Virus record (IMG/VR): IMGVR_UViG_3300048592_000259
Location: 1-62,961 of that record
Length of the DNA stretch: 62,961 nucleotides
Source of the DNA: a virus
Reading direction: 5' to 3' (one strand)
How positions within the stretch are numbered: the first letter of the stretch is position 1; each line of letters opens with the position of its first letter. Below, piece by piece: positions 34,486-41,652 of this stretch. The position numbers and the translations under genes are program-made. Under the pieces are notes generated by a model, which ran no database searches, was not told where the DNA came from, and saw only the letters and a program-made list of their open reading frames with translations.

Positions 34486-34973
34486 TCTTCTACAGCCAGA
34501 TCCGCCGGAAGGTACCGAAGTTCGAGGTGTTCCTGACGGCGAACGGCGCCCAGGTGCTTCGCCCGACGAACGAGTGGGAGGTCGCGCGCTTCATCGCGGG
34601 CGGCGAGACGGGCATTGTCTACCGGAACAAGCGCGACGAAGTGTCGTTCGTCGGCCCCGCGGAGGGCGCCTTCTCGGCCTTCCGCAGCGGCCAGCCGTGG
34701 CGCGTCGACCAGAAGAACGGGAAGGCGCTGCGCAGCAAGCCGGTGGCCGCGACGATCCGCGCGCGCGACGGCGACGAGTGCTTCTACTGCGCCCTCGCGG
34801 TGTCGATCGAGGACGAGTCGGTCGAGCATCTGGTCGCGCGCGCGCACGACGGCCCGAACCACATCAGCAACCTGTTCCTGGCGCATCGGCTGTGCAACGC
34901 GAAGGCTGGGCACCTGTCCGCGCCCGAGAAGATCCGCCTGCACGTCGCCGCGCGCCTCGCGAGGGCAGCATGA
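34482..34973 (+). CDS. HNH endonuclease, 163 aa
   Basis: The C-terminal half shows ATIRARDGDECFYCALAVSI, then VEHLVARAHDGPNHISNLFL and HRLCNAKAGHL. That is C-x2-C, then E-H, then N-H/N and a C-terminal His, the beta-beta-alpha-metal HNH nuclease core with a zinc site. It starts at ATG 34482, overlapping the upstream stop (ATGA). In phages such proteins can be homing nucleases or help packaging. It is far from the terminase here, so its role is open. Confidence 0.85.
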   Translation: MIFYSQIRRKVPKFEVFLTANGAQVLRPTNEWEVARFIAGGETGIVYRNKRDEVSFVGPAEGAFSAFRSGQPWRVDQKNGKALRSKPVAATIRARDGDECFYCALAVSIEDESVEHLVARAHDGPNHISNLFLAHRLCNAKAGHLSAPEKIRLHVAARLARAA

Positions 34974-35164
34974 CGCCGCCGACCGCTGACGAGATCCGCG
35001 CGTGGCGCGAGGCGCGCAGCCTGACCACGAAGGAGGCCGCCGATCGCGTCTACGTCTCGCGGCGCACGTGGCAGGCGTGGGAGAAGGGCACGAACATCAT
35101 GCCGGCCGGCCTGTGGGAACTCGCGCAGTTGAAGGACCAGGGAGCGCCGGTCGGGACTGCATAA
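34970..35164 (+). CDS. Short helix-turn-helix (Xre-type) protein, 64 aa
   Basis: PTADEIRAWREARSLTTKEA and ADRVYVSRRTWQAWEKGTNI form the classic Xre helix-turn-helix of about 55 residues. It is the last gene of the rightward accessory operon and is followed by a terminator. Too short for a CI-type C-terminal oligomerisation domain. It may act on host or phage operators. Confidence 0.85.
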   Translation: MTPPTADEIRAWREARSLTTKEAADRVYVSRRTWQAWEKGTNIMPAGLWELAQLKDQGAPVGTA

Positions 35165-35190
35165 AAAAGGGGCACCCGAGGGCGCCCCTT
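35163..35190 (-). terminator. Intrinsic terminator of the leftward replication-lysis operon
   Basis: Stem AAGGGGC (35167-35173) / GCCCCTT (35184-35190) with a small inner stem and CGAG loop. On the minus strand it is followed by six U (AAAAAA at 35163-35168 on the plus strand). It closes the leftward operon and lies just at the end of the rightward operon, for which it lacks a U-run. Confidence 0.85.
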
Positions 35191-35215
35191 CTCCCGCCTG
35201 GGTCCGCGGTTCTGT

Positions 35216-35680
35216 TTACGGCGCGGGACTCGTGGTGAAGTCGATGCGCCCGCCGACCGCCTCGCCCGCGATGACTTCCACGTCGCCGAGCAGCGTGAGC
35301 GGCTTGACGCCCTCGCCCGTGTCCACGTCCGCTTCGCAGGTGACCTGCGCGGTGCCGAGCGTGCCGGTCGGCGTGATCGTCGCCGTGCCGTCGCCGTTGT
35401 CCTGCACCGTCAGCACGTCGGGGTTGCTCGAACCCCACACGGGATTGCCGTCGATCGCCGCAGCGTTGCCCTTGCTGTCGACGAAGACGGCCGCCGCGAG
35501 GGCGATGAAGCCGATTGCGAGTTTCATGTCGAAGTCTCCTTGGAAGGTGAGGGTGTTTCGCCCGATCCGCACCGTCACCTGGGGCTTCGGCGCGGGGACA
35601 GGTTCCTTGCAGTCGGGCGCGCAACCGCAGAACGTCCGACAGAACAGGTACCGCATGAACTTGAAGAAAGTGTCGGGCAT
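35216..35680 (-). CDS. Membrane-anchored Ig-like protein with two possible starts, 154 aa
   Basis: The C-terminal part (DVLTVQDNGDGTATITPTG; GTAQVTCEADVDTGEG) is a small Ig-like (Big_2-type) domain common in phages. The long form begins at ATG 35680 after TAGGAG and has a Cys-rich, basic N-terminus (DTFFKFMRYLFCRTFCGCAP). An internal ATG 35527 has an even better AAGGAGA sequence and opens with a hydrophobic segment (KLAIGFIALAAAVFVDSKGN), giving 103 residues. Both products may be made. Found at the end of the lysis block; role unknown. Confidence 0.75.
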   Translation of the reverse strand: MPDTFFKFMRYLFCRTFCGCAPDCKEPVPAPKPQVTVRIGRNTLTFQGDFDMKLAIGFIALAAAVFVDSKGNAAAIDGNPVWGSSNPDVLTVQDNGDGTATITPTGTLGTAQVTCEADVDTGEGVKPLTLLGDVEVIAGEAVGGRIDFTTSPAP

Positions 35681-35688
35681 CGCGGCTC

Positions 35689-36072
35689 CTACGACGGGTT
35701 GCGCACCTTGGCGGCCATGATGAGGGCGAGGTAAGCGACGAGAACGAAGTCGATCACCAGCCCCATGAACGCCTGCATCGGACCCTGGAACACGTAGGCG
35801 GTCGTCGCCAGCGCGAGGAAGTTGCACAGCGCCAGCCCGATGCCGAAAGCGCGCCACCGTGTTCCGTGCGAGTACGCGCCGATCGTACACGTCGCGAAGC
35901 CCATCAGCAACGCGCCGACCATGATTTGCTCGAACCCCAGGCTGTAGACCGCGCTCATCACGTTGCCGCGCACGCGCGGGAAGAAGAAGCCCGAACACCA
36001 TGTCAGCTGCCGGATGCCGGCGAGCAGCAGGACGAAGTTGAACAGGCCGAGGGCGAGGGGGTTGAGGATCAT
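35689..36072 (-). CDS. Integral membrane protein of the lysis block, 127 aa
   Basis: Three to four hydrophobic segments (LALGLFNFVLLLAGI; FEQIMVGALLMGFATCTIGA; GIGLALCNFLALATTAY; FMGLVIDFVLVAYLALIMAA) and short basic loops. Candidate holin or antiholin by size and place, but no family is recognised. Preceded by the 206-residue gene. Confidence 0.78.
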   Translation of the reverse strand: MILNPLALGLFNFVLLLAGIRQLTWCSGFFFPRVRGNVMSAVYSLGFEQIMVGALLMGFATCTIGAYSHGTRWRAFGIGLALCNFLALATTAYVFQGPMQAFMGLVIDFVLVAYLALIMAAKVRNPS

Positions 36073-36088
36073 GGTCGGCGTCGACGGG

Positions 36089-36709
36089 TCAGCGGTTGCG
36101 TCCGCGGTTCTTCTTCCCGGCGCCCGGGAAGCCCGGCTGGTCCAGGTCGCGCTCGCTCGGGTGCTTCCAGGTTTCCTCGACGTAGGCTTGCGGCAGGCCG
36201 CCGTTCGCCCACTTGCCGAGCGCGTTCACCTTCGGCGCGCCGGCCGCGATCCACGCCGCGTAGTTGTCGCTGGCCGACAGCTGGTTGTTGTAGGCGTAGG
36301 ACGCGCCGAGCGGATTCCAGCCGATCGTGCCCGGGCTCGTCATCACTTCGTTCCACGGCAGGCCCTCGACATCGGGGCCGACGACGGCGAGCTCGCGCGG
36401 CTTCGTCCCGCCGAGCATGCCGAGGATGATGTTCGCCTGGTTGTAGTCGGCGACGCTCGCGCCGACCATCGCGCCCAGCAGGCCCTTCATCCAGAAGTCG
36501 CGCGCGAAGTACTTGCCATCGCCCGACAGGTACGGCGCCAGCACGTCGCCCAGGAGGCGCGCGCGCTGGTCCGCGGGCAACGACTGGTCGCTGAAGCGCG
36601 GGTCCTGCGGCAGCAGGGTGGGAACCGTCGGCGCCGGCGCGGGGCCTTGCATCGCGCGCAGGGACGCCAGCAGGGCCTCGGTCGAGGCGATCGCTTGTGC
36701 CAGATCCAT
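36089..36709 (-). CDS. Hypothetical protein of the lysis block, 206 aa
   Basis: Starts with DLAQAIASTEALLASLRAMQ after an AGGAGA sequence. A Pro-rich stretch follows, then a helical region with a moderately hydrophobic stretch (FWMKGLLGAMVGASVADYNQ) and a C-terminus rich in Trp and Pro (GKWANGGLPQAYVEETWKHP) ending in Lys/Arg/Gly. No known lysis family. It sits between endolysin and membrane protein genes, so a virion-associated or lysis-linked function is possible. Confidence 0.78.
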   Translation of the reverse strand: MDLAQAIASTEALLASLRAMQGPAPAPTVPTLLPQDPRFSDQSLPADQRARLLGDVLAPYLSGDGKYFARDFWMKGLLGAMVGASVADYNQANIILGMLGGTKPRELAVVGPDVEGLPWNEVMTSPGTIGWNPLGASYAYNNQLSASDNYAAWIAAGAPKVNALGKWANGGLPQAYVEETWKHPSERDLDQPGFPGAGKKNRGRNR

Positions 36710-36738
36710 GATGCTCTCCTGTCCTTGTTGTGGGTGGG

Positions 36739-37956
36739 CTACTGCTTCGCGGGCGGATCCGTCGCGCGTTGGGCCGGACGCTGTTGCAGGCTCAACCCGT
36801 AGAAGAAGCCCGTGATCGACCCCAGCACGCCGGAAATGACCGCCGTGATGACGACGTTCTGCATGTCGGCCGAGAAGCTGAACGACGCGGCGACCAGGCC
36901 GATGGTTTCGAGCGTCACGCGCTCCGCGCCGAGCGCCGCCACCAGCGTCAGGAAGAAGGTCGAGAAGCCGCGCCCGGCCAGCACGATCGTCACCACGAAG
37001 ATGACCATGAGCAGCAGCGGAATCGTGACGAGCAGGGCCGGGTTGCGCAGCACGGAGCCGGGCGCGTTCTGCACGTCCGTCGACCACTTCCGCGCCTCGG
37101 CGATGCCCCCGCCGACTTCGGTGAGCGTCGCGACGTACTGCACGATCGCGTTGTCGGCGGCCTGGGCCACGGTCTTGTCATCGGCGACCTTCTCGACCGC
37201 CTCTTGCAGGTTGATCGCGCCGACCGTCTTCGTCAGCACGTCGGCGAGGATCGGCGCGGCTTCCTCGATCTTGCGGCCCTTCACGCCGCCATCGCTGATG
37301 ATCTTCGCGATGCTCGGAAGGTACTGCGCTGCGATCGACAGCAGGGGGAGGACGATCGGGGCCATTTTGGGTGCGTCCTGTTCGGGGTTGAAGATCCTGC
37401 CGTCGTCGGTCGACGCCGGCTCGTAGATCGTGCCGCGGTCCTCGATCGGCGCGGGCGCCTGCTCGGCGGCCGTCGCGAGGGTGCCGCCGTAGCGGATGAA
37501 GACCTGCCGCGCGGCGGACATCGTGTACCGCGGGTTGTTCTCGTTCGCGCCCGGCAGGCTCGTCCACTCCTGTTCGAGCTTCGCGACCGCATCCTCGAAG
37601 CGGCCGGCGATCACGTCGCCGAGGGCACCGCGGTCCGCCAGGCCCACCACGAAGGCGAAGTCCTGCTCGGGCGGCGTGAAGCCGCGCAGGTCGTCCGGGT
37701 AGCGCTTCCGGATGCCGGCCCAGGTCGTGCCAAGGTGCTGGTACGCGCCGCTCGCGCGCGCGCCGTTCGTCGTCGTGATGCCGTCGTAGGGGTGCTTCGA
37801 CAGGTCGGTGAGATCCGGCCGGCCGTTGACGCGGTAGTACGCGCGGTCGGTCTGGTCCGTCTCGCCTTCGCGCACGACGCGGCCCATCGCCTTGACGTTC
37901 GCGTTCGCCATCGCGGCGCGCACGTCGGCGGACGTGAAGTAGCGCGGATCTACCAC
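36739..37956 (-). CDS. Endolysin (lambda R-like lytic transglycosylase) fused to a C-terminal membrane domain, about 405 aa
   Basis: The N-terminal 150 residues match lambda gpR (GH104): KAMGRVVREGETDQTD with the likely catalytic Glu in REGE, GAYQHLGTTWAGIRKRYPDD, and VAKLEQEWTSLPGANENNP. The C-terminal 200 residues (from MAPIVLPLLSIAAQYLPSIA) include two hydrophobic helices (ALLVTIPLLLMVIFVVTIVL; NVVITAVISGVLGSITGFFY) and resemble membrane proteins normally encoded by separate phage genes. Start uncertain: GTG 37956 or ATG 37911. It cleaves peptidoglycan. The membrane part may tether or release it. Confidence 0.88.
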   Translation of the reverse strand: MVDPRYFTSADVRAAMANANVKAMGRVVREGETDQTDRAYYRVNGRPDLTDLSKHPYDGITTTNGARASGAYQHLGTTWAGIRKRYPDDLRGFTPPEQDFAFVVGLADRGALGDVIAGRFEDAVAKLEQEWTSLPGANENNPRYTMSAARQVFIRYGGTLATAAEQAPAPIEDRGTIYEPASTDDGRIFNPEQDAPKMAPIVLPLLSIAAQYLPSIAKIISDGGVKGRKIEEAAPILADVLTKTVGAINLQEAVEKVADDKTVAQAADNAIVQYVATLTEVGGGIAEARKWSTDVQNAPGSVLRNPALLVTIPLLLMVIFVVTIVLAGRGFSTFFLTLVAALGAERVTLETIGLVAASFSFSADMQNVVITAVISGVLGSITGFFYGLSLQQRPAQRATDPPAKQ

Positions 37957-37996
37957 GTCGATCCCCGGAGGGGTCCCGCCAGCATGGACAGGAGGA

Positions 37997-38368
37997 TCAT
38001 GCGGTGCGCGCCGCCGGCCGGAAATCGTCGCTGTGATAGCGCACGAGCATGGCAATCCGCACGCGCGCGAACATCGTGGCGACCAGGTGCCCGAACATCA
38101 CGCACACCAGCGCGACGATGTTCGAGTACTCCGACCAGATGACGACCCCGGAAATGACGCACCAGAACAGCCCCACGCGGATCGCCGCGAGCGTGAGGAC
38201 CTGCGCCTGCACCCGCTGCGAGTCCTCGCACAATCCGAAGATCGCGCACATGACACGCAGGCGGCTGAACTCCATGAAGTAGAGGTTCACCATCGTCCAC
38301 AGGGAAATGAGGACGACGGCGGAAGCGGCGAGAGCGACGATCGTGTTCAAGAACGCGGCGCTAATCAT
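37997..38368 (-). CDS. Membrane protein of the lysis block, 123 aa
   Basis: Three hydrophobic segments (AAFLNTIVALAASAVVLISL; AIRVGLFWCVISGVVIWSEY; NIVALVCVMFGHLVATMFAR), Cys residues and a polar, basic C-terminal tail. Overlaps the upstream holin candidate by eight bases. Likely part of a holin/antiholin pair. No family recognised. Confidence 0.8.
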   Translation of the reverse strand: MISAAFLNTIVALAASAVVLISLWTMVNLYFMEFSRLRVMCAIFGLCEDSQRVQAQVLTLAAIRVGLFWCVISGVVIWSEYSNIVALVCVMFGHLVATMFARVRIAMLVRYHSDDFRPAARTA

Positions 38369-38708
38369 CGGATTTGCCCCCTTTCGAGAGAACGGCCCGA
38401 ATGATGCGAACCAGGAAACCGGCCGGGTCTGACCGCAGCGCCTCGAAGATGGAGCGCCCCGCGAGAAGGATGTCCTCTGCGATGAATGCCGACCCCGCGA
38501 TGATCGCGATGCGAAGGCTCGGCGACGCGGCGATTTCCTGGAGCCCGTAGTACAGCACGATGGCGATGGTCCCGGCGGCCGACAGGCTCCGGAGAAGCCC
38601 CGGGCATCCGCCGTGCCGGTCGATCAACAGCCATCGCGACAACGCCCCCATGAAGACAGCACCCGCGATAATCAGCAGGGAGGCCCATTCCAGGAAAAAC
38701 GACTGCAT
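38361..38708 (-). CDS. Holin candidate, 115 aa
   Basis: QSFFLEWASLLIIAGAVFMG, then AGTIAIVLYYGLQEIAASP and LRIAIIAGSAFIAEDILLAG, with a C-terminal amphipathic, basic part (FLVRIIRAVLSKGGKSDD). Three hydrophobic segments with a charged tail are typical of class I holins, and the pattern recalls LydA/phage holin-3 type proteins. ATG 38708 has AAGGGG eight bases upstream. It would time lysis by forming inner-membrane holes for the endolysin encoded downstream. Confidence 0.78.
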   Translation of the reverse strand: MQSFFLEWASLLIIAGAVFMGALSRWLLIDRHGGCPGLLRSLSAAGTIAIVLYYGLQEIAASPSLRIAIIAGSAFIAEDILLAGRSIFEALRSDPAGFLVRIIRAVLSKGGKSDD

Positions 38709-38791
38709 CCCTACGGCCCCTTGCGCCAGCACGCGCTATTGGCGCCGGCCTCTGCGGGACCGTGCGACCGGGGAACGCTTCCGCGCGGAGA

Positions 38792-39337
38792 TTACCCGGA
38801 AGGGGCGGGGGGATCAACCGGGCTGGATTTCGGCTTCGTGTAGGAGGCGATGAGGGCGTCGATTCGGTGGTACTCCGACTCGGGGAGTTCCATCGGGTTC
38901 GCGGTGCCGAGCTCGCGGCACACGAATTCGCTCGCGAACATCACGGCGTCGGCCGGCATGCCCTTGCCCTCGCGCTCGATCGCCCACGCCTGGAACTGCG
39001 GGTCGCGGACCAGGTGGATCAGCTGCGCGACCTTCGGCGACATCTTCGTCGTCCCGAGCTTGCCGACGAGCAGCCCGTCGACGTTCACGATCTGCGTCGG
39101 CGGCTTGTTCGGATCCTGCGGCGCGGCCGGCGCGGGCGCCTCGACCGGGGCCTCGCCGGGCGCGAGCTCGCGCGCCGCGTGCGACGGCGCCTCGCGCGCC
39201 CGCTGGGTCGGCACGTCGACGACGCGCCCCGACGACGGGAGCAGCGCCAGGAAGTCGGCGATGTCCTCGGTGGCGATCGACAGCGTGCAGCGGAAGACCG
39301 CGCCGTCTTCGGTGAGGATGCTTCGCGCGAGCTTCAC
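38792..39337 (-). CDS. Hypothetical phage protein, 181 aa
   Basis: Starts at GTG 39337 within the upstream TGA. A small alpha/beta N-terminus (KLARSILTEDGAVFRCTLSI), an Ala/Pro-rich linker, and a C-terminal helical domain (KVAQLIHLVRDPQFQAWAIE; AVMFASEFVCRELGTANPME). The C-terminal pattern is conserved-looking in phage early operons. Function unknown. Confidence 0.78.
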   Translation of the reverse strand: MKLARSILTEDGAVFRCTLSIATEDIADFLALLPSSGRVVDVPTQRAREAPSHAARELAPGEAPVEAPAPAAPQDPNKPPTQIVNVDGLLVGKLGTTKMSPKVAQLIHLVRDPQFQAWAIEREGKGMPADAVMFASEFVCRELGTANPMELPESEYHRIDALIASYTKPKSSPVDPPAPSG

Positions 39338-39657
39338 GGCGTCACCTGGATCAGGCCTTCGCGCCACAGGTAGAGCAGCGTGCGGTCCATCGCGCGGCGC
39401 ATCGCGTCGCGTCGCTCGTCGCGGGACATTTTCGATCCCTGGTCGATCGCGCTGTGGCACGACGAGCAGCCGATGGCGCCGAAGCAGTCGTCAGCCTTCC
39501 GGTGCGCGCCCTTGCCGTGTTCGCTCGCGTTGCTGTGGCACCAGACCGACGTGGCGTTGTCGCGGTTGCAAATGCCATCCAGCTGAATCTGGCACGGGCG
39601 ATCGCGCGCGAGGCGGCGCAATTTCTCGTTCTCGTAGCGCGTCGTCTTCGGGAACAT
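39334..39657 (-). CDS. YbcO-like nuclease (DUF1364), 107 aa
   Basis: CQIQLDGICNRDNATSVWCH, then GKGAHRKADDCFGAIGCSSC and HSAIDQGSKMSRDERRDAMR: the Cys/His pattern of the DUF1364/YbcO family of small phage nucleases of lambdoid early regions. Probably binds zinc and acts in recombination or DNA processing. ATG 39657 overlaps the upstream stop. Normal length for the family. Confidence 0.88.
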   Translation of the reverse strand: MFPKTTRYENEKLRRLARDRPCQIQLDGICNRDNATSVWCHSNASEHGKGAHRKADDCFGAIGCSSCHSAIDQGSKMSRDERRDAMRRAMDRTLLYLWREGLIQVTP

Positions 39658-40124
39658 CAGAAGCCCTCGTTGAACACGGCGTCGGACAGGCGTTGCGCTT
39701 CGGCGACCGTGAGGCCCGGCATGATGCCGGCGCACAGCACGGCGACGACGCTCTCGTAGATTTGCTCGAACTCGGCCTGGTCCATGTTGCCGAAGGCGAT
39801 GCTCTTTGCCTCCAGCCGCGCCTCGCCGTCGATGCCCAGGACGATTTCGTAGTAGCCGGCCTGGATCACCAGGTCCTTGCGGAATCGCTCGAACGACTTC
39901 ATGGCCGGCGCGCCAGCGATCGACTTCCCCTCGGGGTTCCATTGCTCGAACGCCATGTGCGCGAGCGCGAAGAACTTCCGGTGGAACTGCGGATTGCGCA
40001 TCCGCTTCACGGTCGCGAGGACCGCGCGCCCCTCTTGCAGCTTCGCGACCAGCGATTGCGAGTAGCGATCGCCGGGCGCGAGCGTGCCCTTGTCGGTCTT
40101 CACCAGCATCATCGGCTCGGACAC
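39657..40124 (-). CDS. DUF1367-like phage protein, 155 aa
   Basis: LATVKRMRNPQFHRKFFALA, then HMAFEQWNPEGKSIAGAPAM and KDLVIQAGYYEIVLGIDGEA fit the DUF1367 family, found next to NinB/YbcO-type genes in lambdoid phages. Function unknown, probably recombination- or replication-linked. The stop overlaps the nuclease gene start. Confidence 0.85.
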   Translation of the reverse strand: MSEPMMLVKTDKGTLAPGDRYSQSLVAKLQEGRAVLATVKRMRNPQFHRKFFALAHMAFEQWNPEGKSIAGAPAMKSFERFRKDLVIQAGYYEIVLGIDGEARLEAKSIAFGNMDQAEFEQIYESVVAVLCAGIMPGLTVAEAQRLSDAVFNEGF

Positions 40125-40137
40125 GCTCGCTGCTCCC

Positions 40138-40281
40138 CTACGCGCCGCCGAACGTCCGACGCGGCACGATCTTCGGGATCGCGGGCGCCGGCGTCTTGCC
40201 TGCCGGCTTCGGCACCGCGCCCTTCGGCGCTGCCTTGCCCTTCACGATGTTTGCTACCTTCGCTGCCTTCGCTTTCGCCAT
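40138..40281 (-). CDS. Small Lys/Ala/Pro-rich basic peptide, 47 aa
   Basis: AKAKAAKVANIVKGKAAPKG then AVPKPAGKTPAPAIPKIVPR: histone-H1-like composition. ATG 40281 has a GGGGAGG sequence eight bases upstream; ATG 40287 is too close to it. It lies between the O-like initiator and the DUF1367 gene, so DNA binding near the origin is possible. Confidence 0.65.
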   Translation of the reverse strand: MAKAKAAKVANIVKGKAAPKGAVPKPAGKTPAPAIPKIVPRRTFGGA

Positions 40282-40286
40282 GTTCA

Positions 40287-41309
40287 TCACCTCCCCTCTG
40301 CGGTCTTGATCCGCTCCACGAAATGCTCTTGTGACTCGCCAGGTCGCGGTGTGATTCCGAGTTCGCGTCCGCGCTTCGCCGCACCCTCTGGCGTCTTCCA
40401 CCAGGCGGGCCCGCCGCTGTCGAGAACCGGCGGTCCCTTCCCGGTCATCCATTCGGTGTGCAACTTCTCGCAGTCGGCGAGCAGCATGCCGAGCGTGTGC
40501 CCCTTCTGGACGTAGAAGCGTTCGTCGCTCGTGACGTAGTGCGCCGCCACGTCCGGCGCCGCAGCGCCCAGGCGCTTCACGAGTTGCGCGATCTGCGCGT
40601 TCACCGTCGCGTTGCGCACGGGATCGGCGCCGTACCGCTTCCGGTAGGCCGCGCTGTAGCGTTCCCATACCTCGACCGTGATCGGCACCCTGCCGGGCGC
40701 CTCGGGCGGGGGTGGGGCCTTTCGTTTCTGACCTGTCGGGCCTGTCGACGACCGCGAAGCGGCGTCGGCAGTCCGGGGTTTTACCGGTACCGGTACCTGT
40801 ACCTGTGTATCGGATGGGGTTCGGACCCCATCGGAATGGGATTCGGATGGGGTCCGTTTTTCGACCGTTCGTCGGCTGTCAAACCGGGCGATCAGGGCGT
40901 CCCGGCGCGCGGCCGGAAGGTCCCCTCCGTATTCGCGGAGCGCGTCCGCGGCGGCGCCCAGGACGGTCGCCTCATCGGGCAAGGACTCGAACGACCCGAA
41001 GATGTGGGTCGCGTACTTGGCACTGATCTTGCCGATGTGCTTGAGGGACTTGTGGATAACTACGAAGCCAGTCCCATTGCAATGGGATGCGAACCCCATT
41101 CGAGTGAGGTCCGAAAGGGATTCGGATGCCTGTTCCTGGGTGAGCCCGAGGTCGGCGACCAGGTAGGCAATCGGCAGGTGGAAGGCGCCCGCCGCGTTCC
41201 CGTGCCGGCAGGTCACCAGGTACAGGGCGACGAGCTTGGACAGGGGCGCGAGCCGGGCGATCGACGGCGAGGTCCAGAAACCGCTGGAGACGGTGGCGAA
41301 CTTCCTCAA
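40287..41309 (-). CDS. Lambda O-like replication initiator, 340 aa
   Basis: The N-terminal 110 residues look like a replisome-organiser winged helix (SSGFWTSPSIARLAPLSKLV; LVADLGLTQEQASESLSDLT; FVVIHKSLKHIGKISAKYAT). A low-complexity linker with DNA repeats follows, then a C-terminal helical domain (VWERYSAAYRKRYGADPVRN). TTG 41309 is the only start after an in-frame TAG and has GGGAGGGG just upstream. As in lambda, the protein likely binds iterons inside its own gene and recruits host helicase. No P- or DnaC-like loader is recognisable next to it. Confidence 0.83.
   Translation of the reverse strand: MRKFATVSSGFWTSPSIARLAPLSKLVALYLVTCRHGNAAGAFHLPIAYLVADLGLTQEQASESLSDLTRMGFASHCNGTGFVVIHKSLKHIGKISAKYATHIFGSFESLPDEATVLGAAADALREYGGDLPAARRDALIARFDSRRTVEKRTPSESHSDGVRTPSDTQVQVPVPVKPRTADAASRSSTGPTGQKRKAPPPPEAPGRVPITVEVWERYSAAYRKRYGADPVRNATVNAQIAQLVKRLGAAAPDVAAHYVTSDERFYVQKGHTLGMLLADCEKLHTEWMTGKGPPVLDSGGPAWWKTPEGAAKRGRELGITPRPGESQEHFVERIKTAEGR
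40814..41128. other. Predicted replication origin region inside the O-like gene
   Basis: Repeated elements: ATGGGGTTCGGACCCCAT (40814-40831, seven-base arms), GGAATGGGATTCGGA (40833-40847), a DnaA-box match TGTGGATAA (41051-41059, complement TTATCCACA), palindrome TCCCATTGCAATGGGA (41072-41087), and GGGATTCGGATG (41117-41128). The first cluster falls around codon 155 of the initiator, the same relative place as ori in lambda O. Origin function is inference. Confidence 0.6.
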
Positions 41310-41324
41310 GATCCCCTCCCGGGG

Positions 41325-41537
41325 CTACTTGCCGCGTTTCTTGGGGCGGGCCCGAGCCGGCGTCGCGAGGCGCGGCCAGAGATAGAGGACCTGGTAGACG
41401 CGCCCCTCGGGAATCGTCTCGCCCCACGACGACACGGCCTGCGCGCTCACGCCAAGACGCGCGGCGAACTTGCGCTTGGACATCTTGAGTCGACTGAGGC
41501 AGTCGGCCAGGGAGAGTGTTGGGGTTGGTTTGTCCAT
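41325..41537 (-). CDS. Cro-like repressor, 70 aa
   Basis: SLADCLSRLKMSKRKFAARL and GVSAQAVSSWGETIPEGRVY form a Cro/CI helix-turn-helix in a protein of Cro size. It is the first leftward gene next to a divergent promoter pair with two overlapping operators, so it very likely binds them. The -10 box of its promoter ends six bases before the ATG, so the mRNA may begin at the start codon. No separate CI-type repressor with a cleavable C-terminal domain was found. Confidence 0.85.
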   Translation of the reverse strand: MDKPTPTLSLADCLSRLKMSKRKFAARLGVSAQAVSSWGETIPEGRVYQVLYLWPRLATPARARPKKRGK

Positions 41538-41543
41538 GCTCGG

Positions 41544-41573
41544 ATCGTAACGGTTCGCCTCGGATGGTGTCAA
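41544..41573 (-). promoter_or_regulatory. Leftward promoter of the replication-lysis operon
   Basis: Minus strand: TTGACA (41573-41568), 18-base spacer, TACGAT (41549-41544), then CCGAGC and ATG 41537. The expected start point is at or next to the ATG (leaderless). The -35 box is inside operator O2. Confidence 0.75.
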
Positions 41574-41601
41574 CCTAGCTTGTATCAAAGTGAGTTGACA
41601 T
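41567..41601. promoter_or_regulatory. Operators O2 and O3, overlapping
   Basis: O2 is GTGTCAACCTAGCTTGTATC (41567-41586). O3 is GTATCAAAGTGAGTTGACAT (41582-41601). They share GTATC. O2 overlaps the leftward -35 box and O3 overlaps the rightward -35 box, as in a bistable or autoregulated divergent switch. Confidence 0.78.
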
Positions 41602-41624
41602 TGCATCGGCGCGAAGGATAACAT
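41595..41624 (+). promoter_or_regulatory. Rightward promoter of the recombination operon
   Basis: TTGACA (41595-41600), 18-base spacer, TAACAT (41619-41624). The first gene starts at ATG 41653. The -35 box is the right half of operator O3. Confidence 0.75.
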
Positions 41625-41652
41625 TGCGTGTCGTTTCGTGAAAGGGGACCCC

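Noticed and set aside
40780-40812. GGTACC/TGTACC microrepeats as part of the origin
   Set aside because: They encode a simple Val-Pro-Val linker in the initiator and do not match the ATGGGG/CCCCAT elements; codon repetition explains them.
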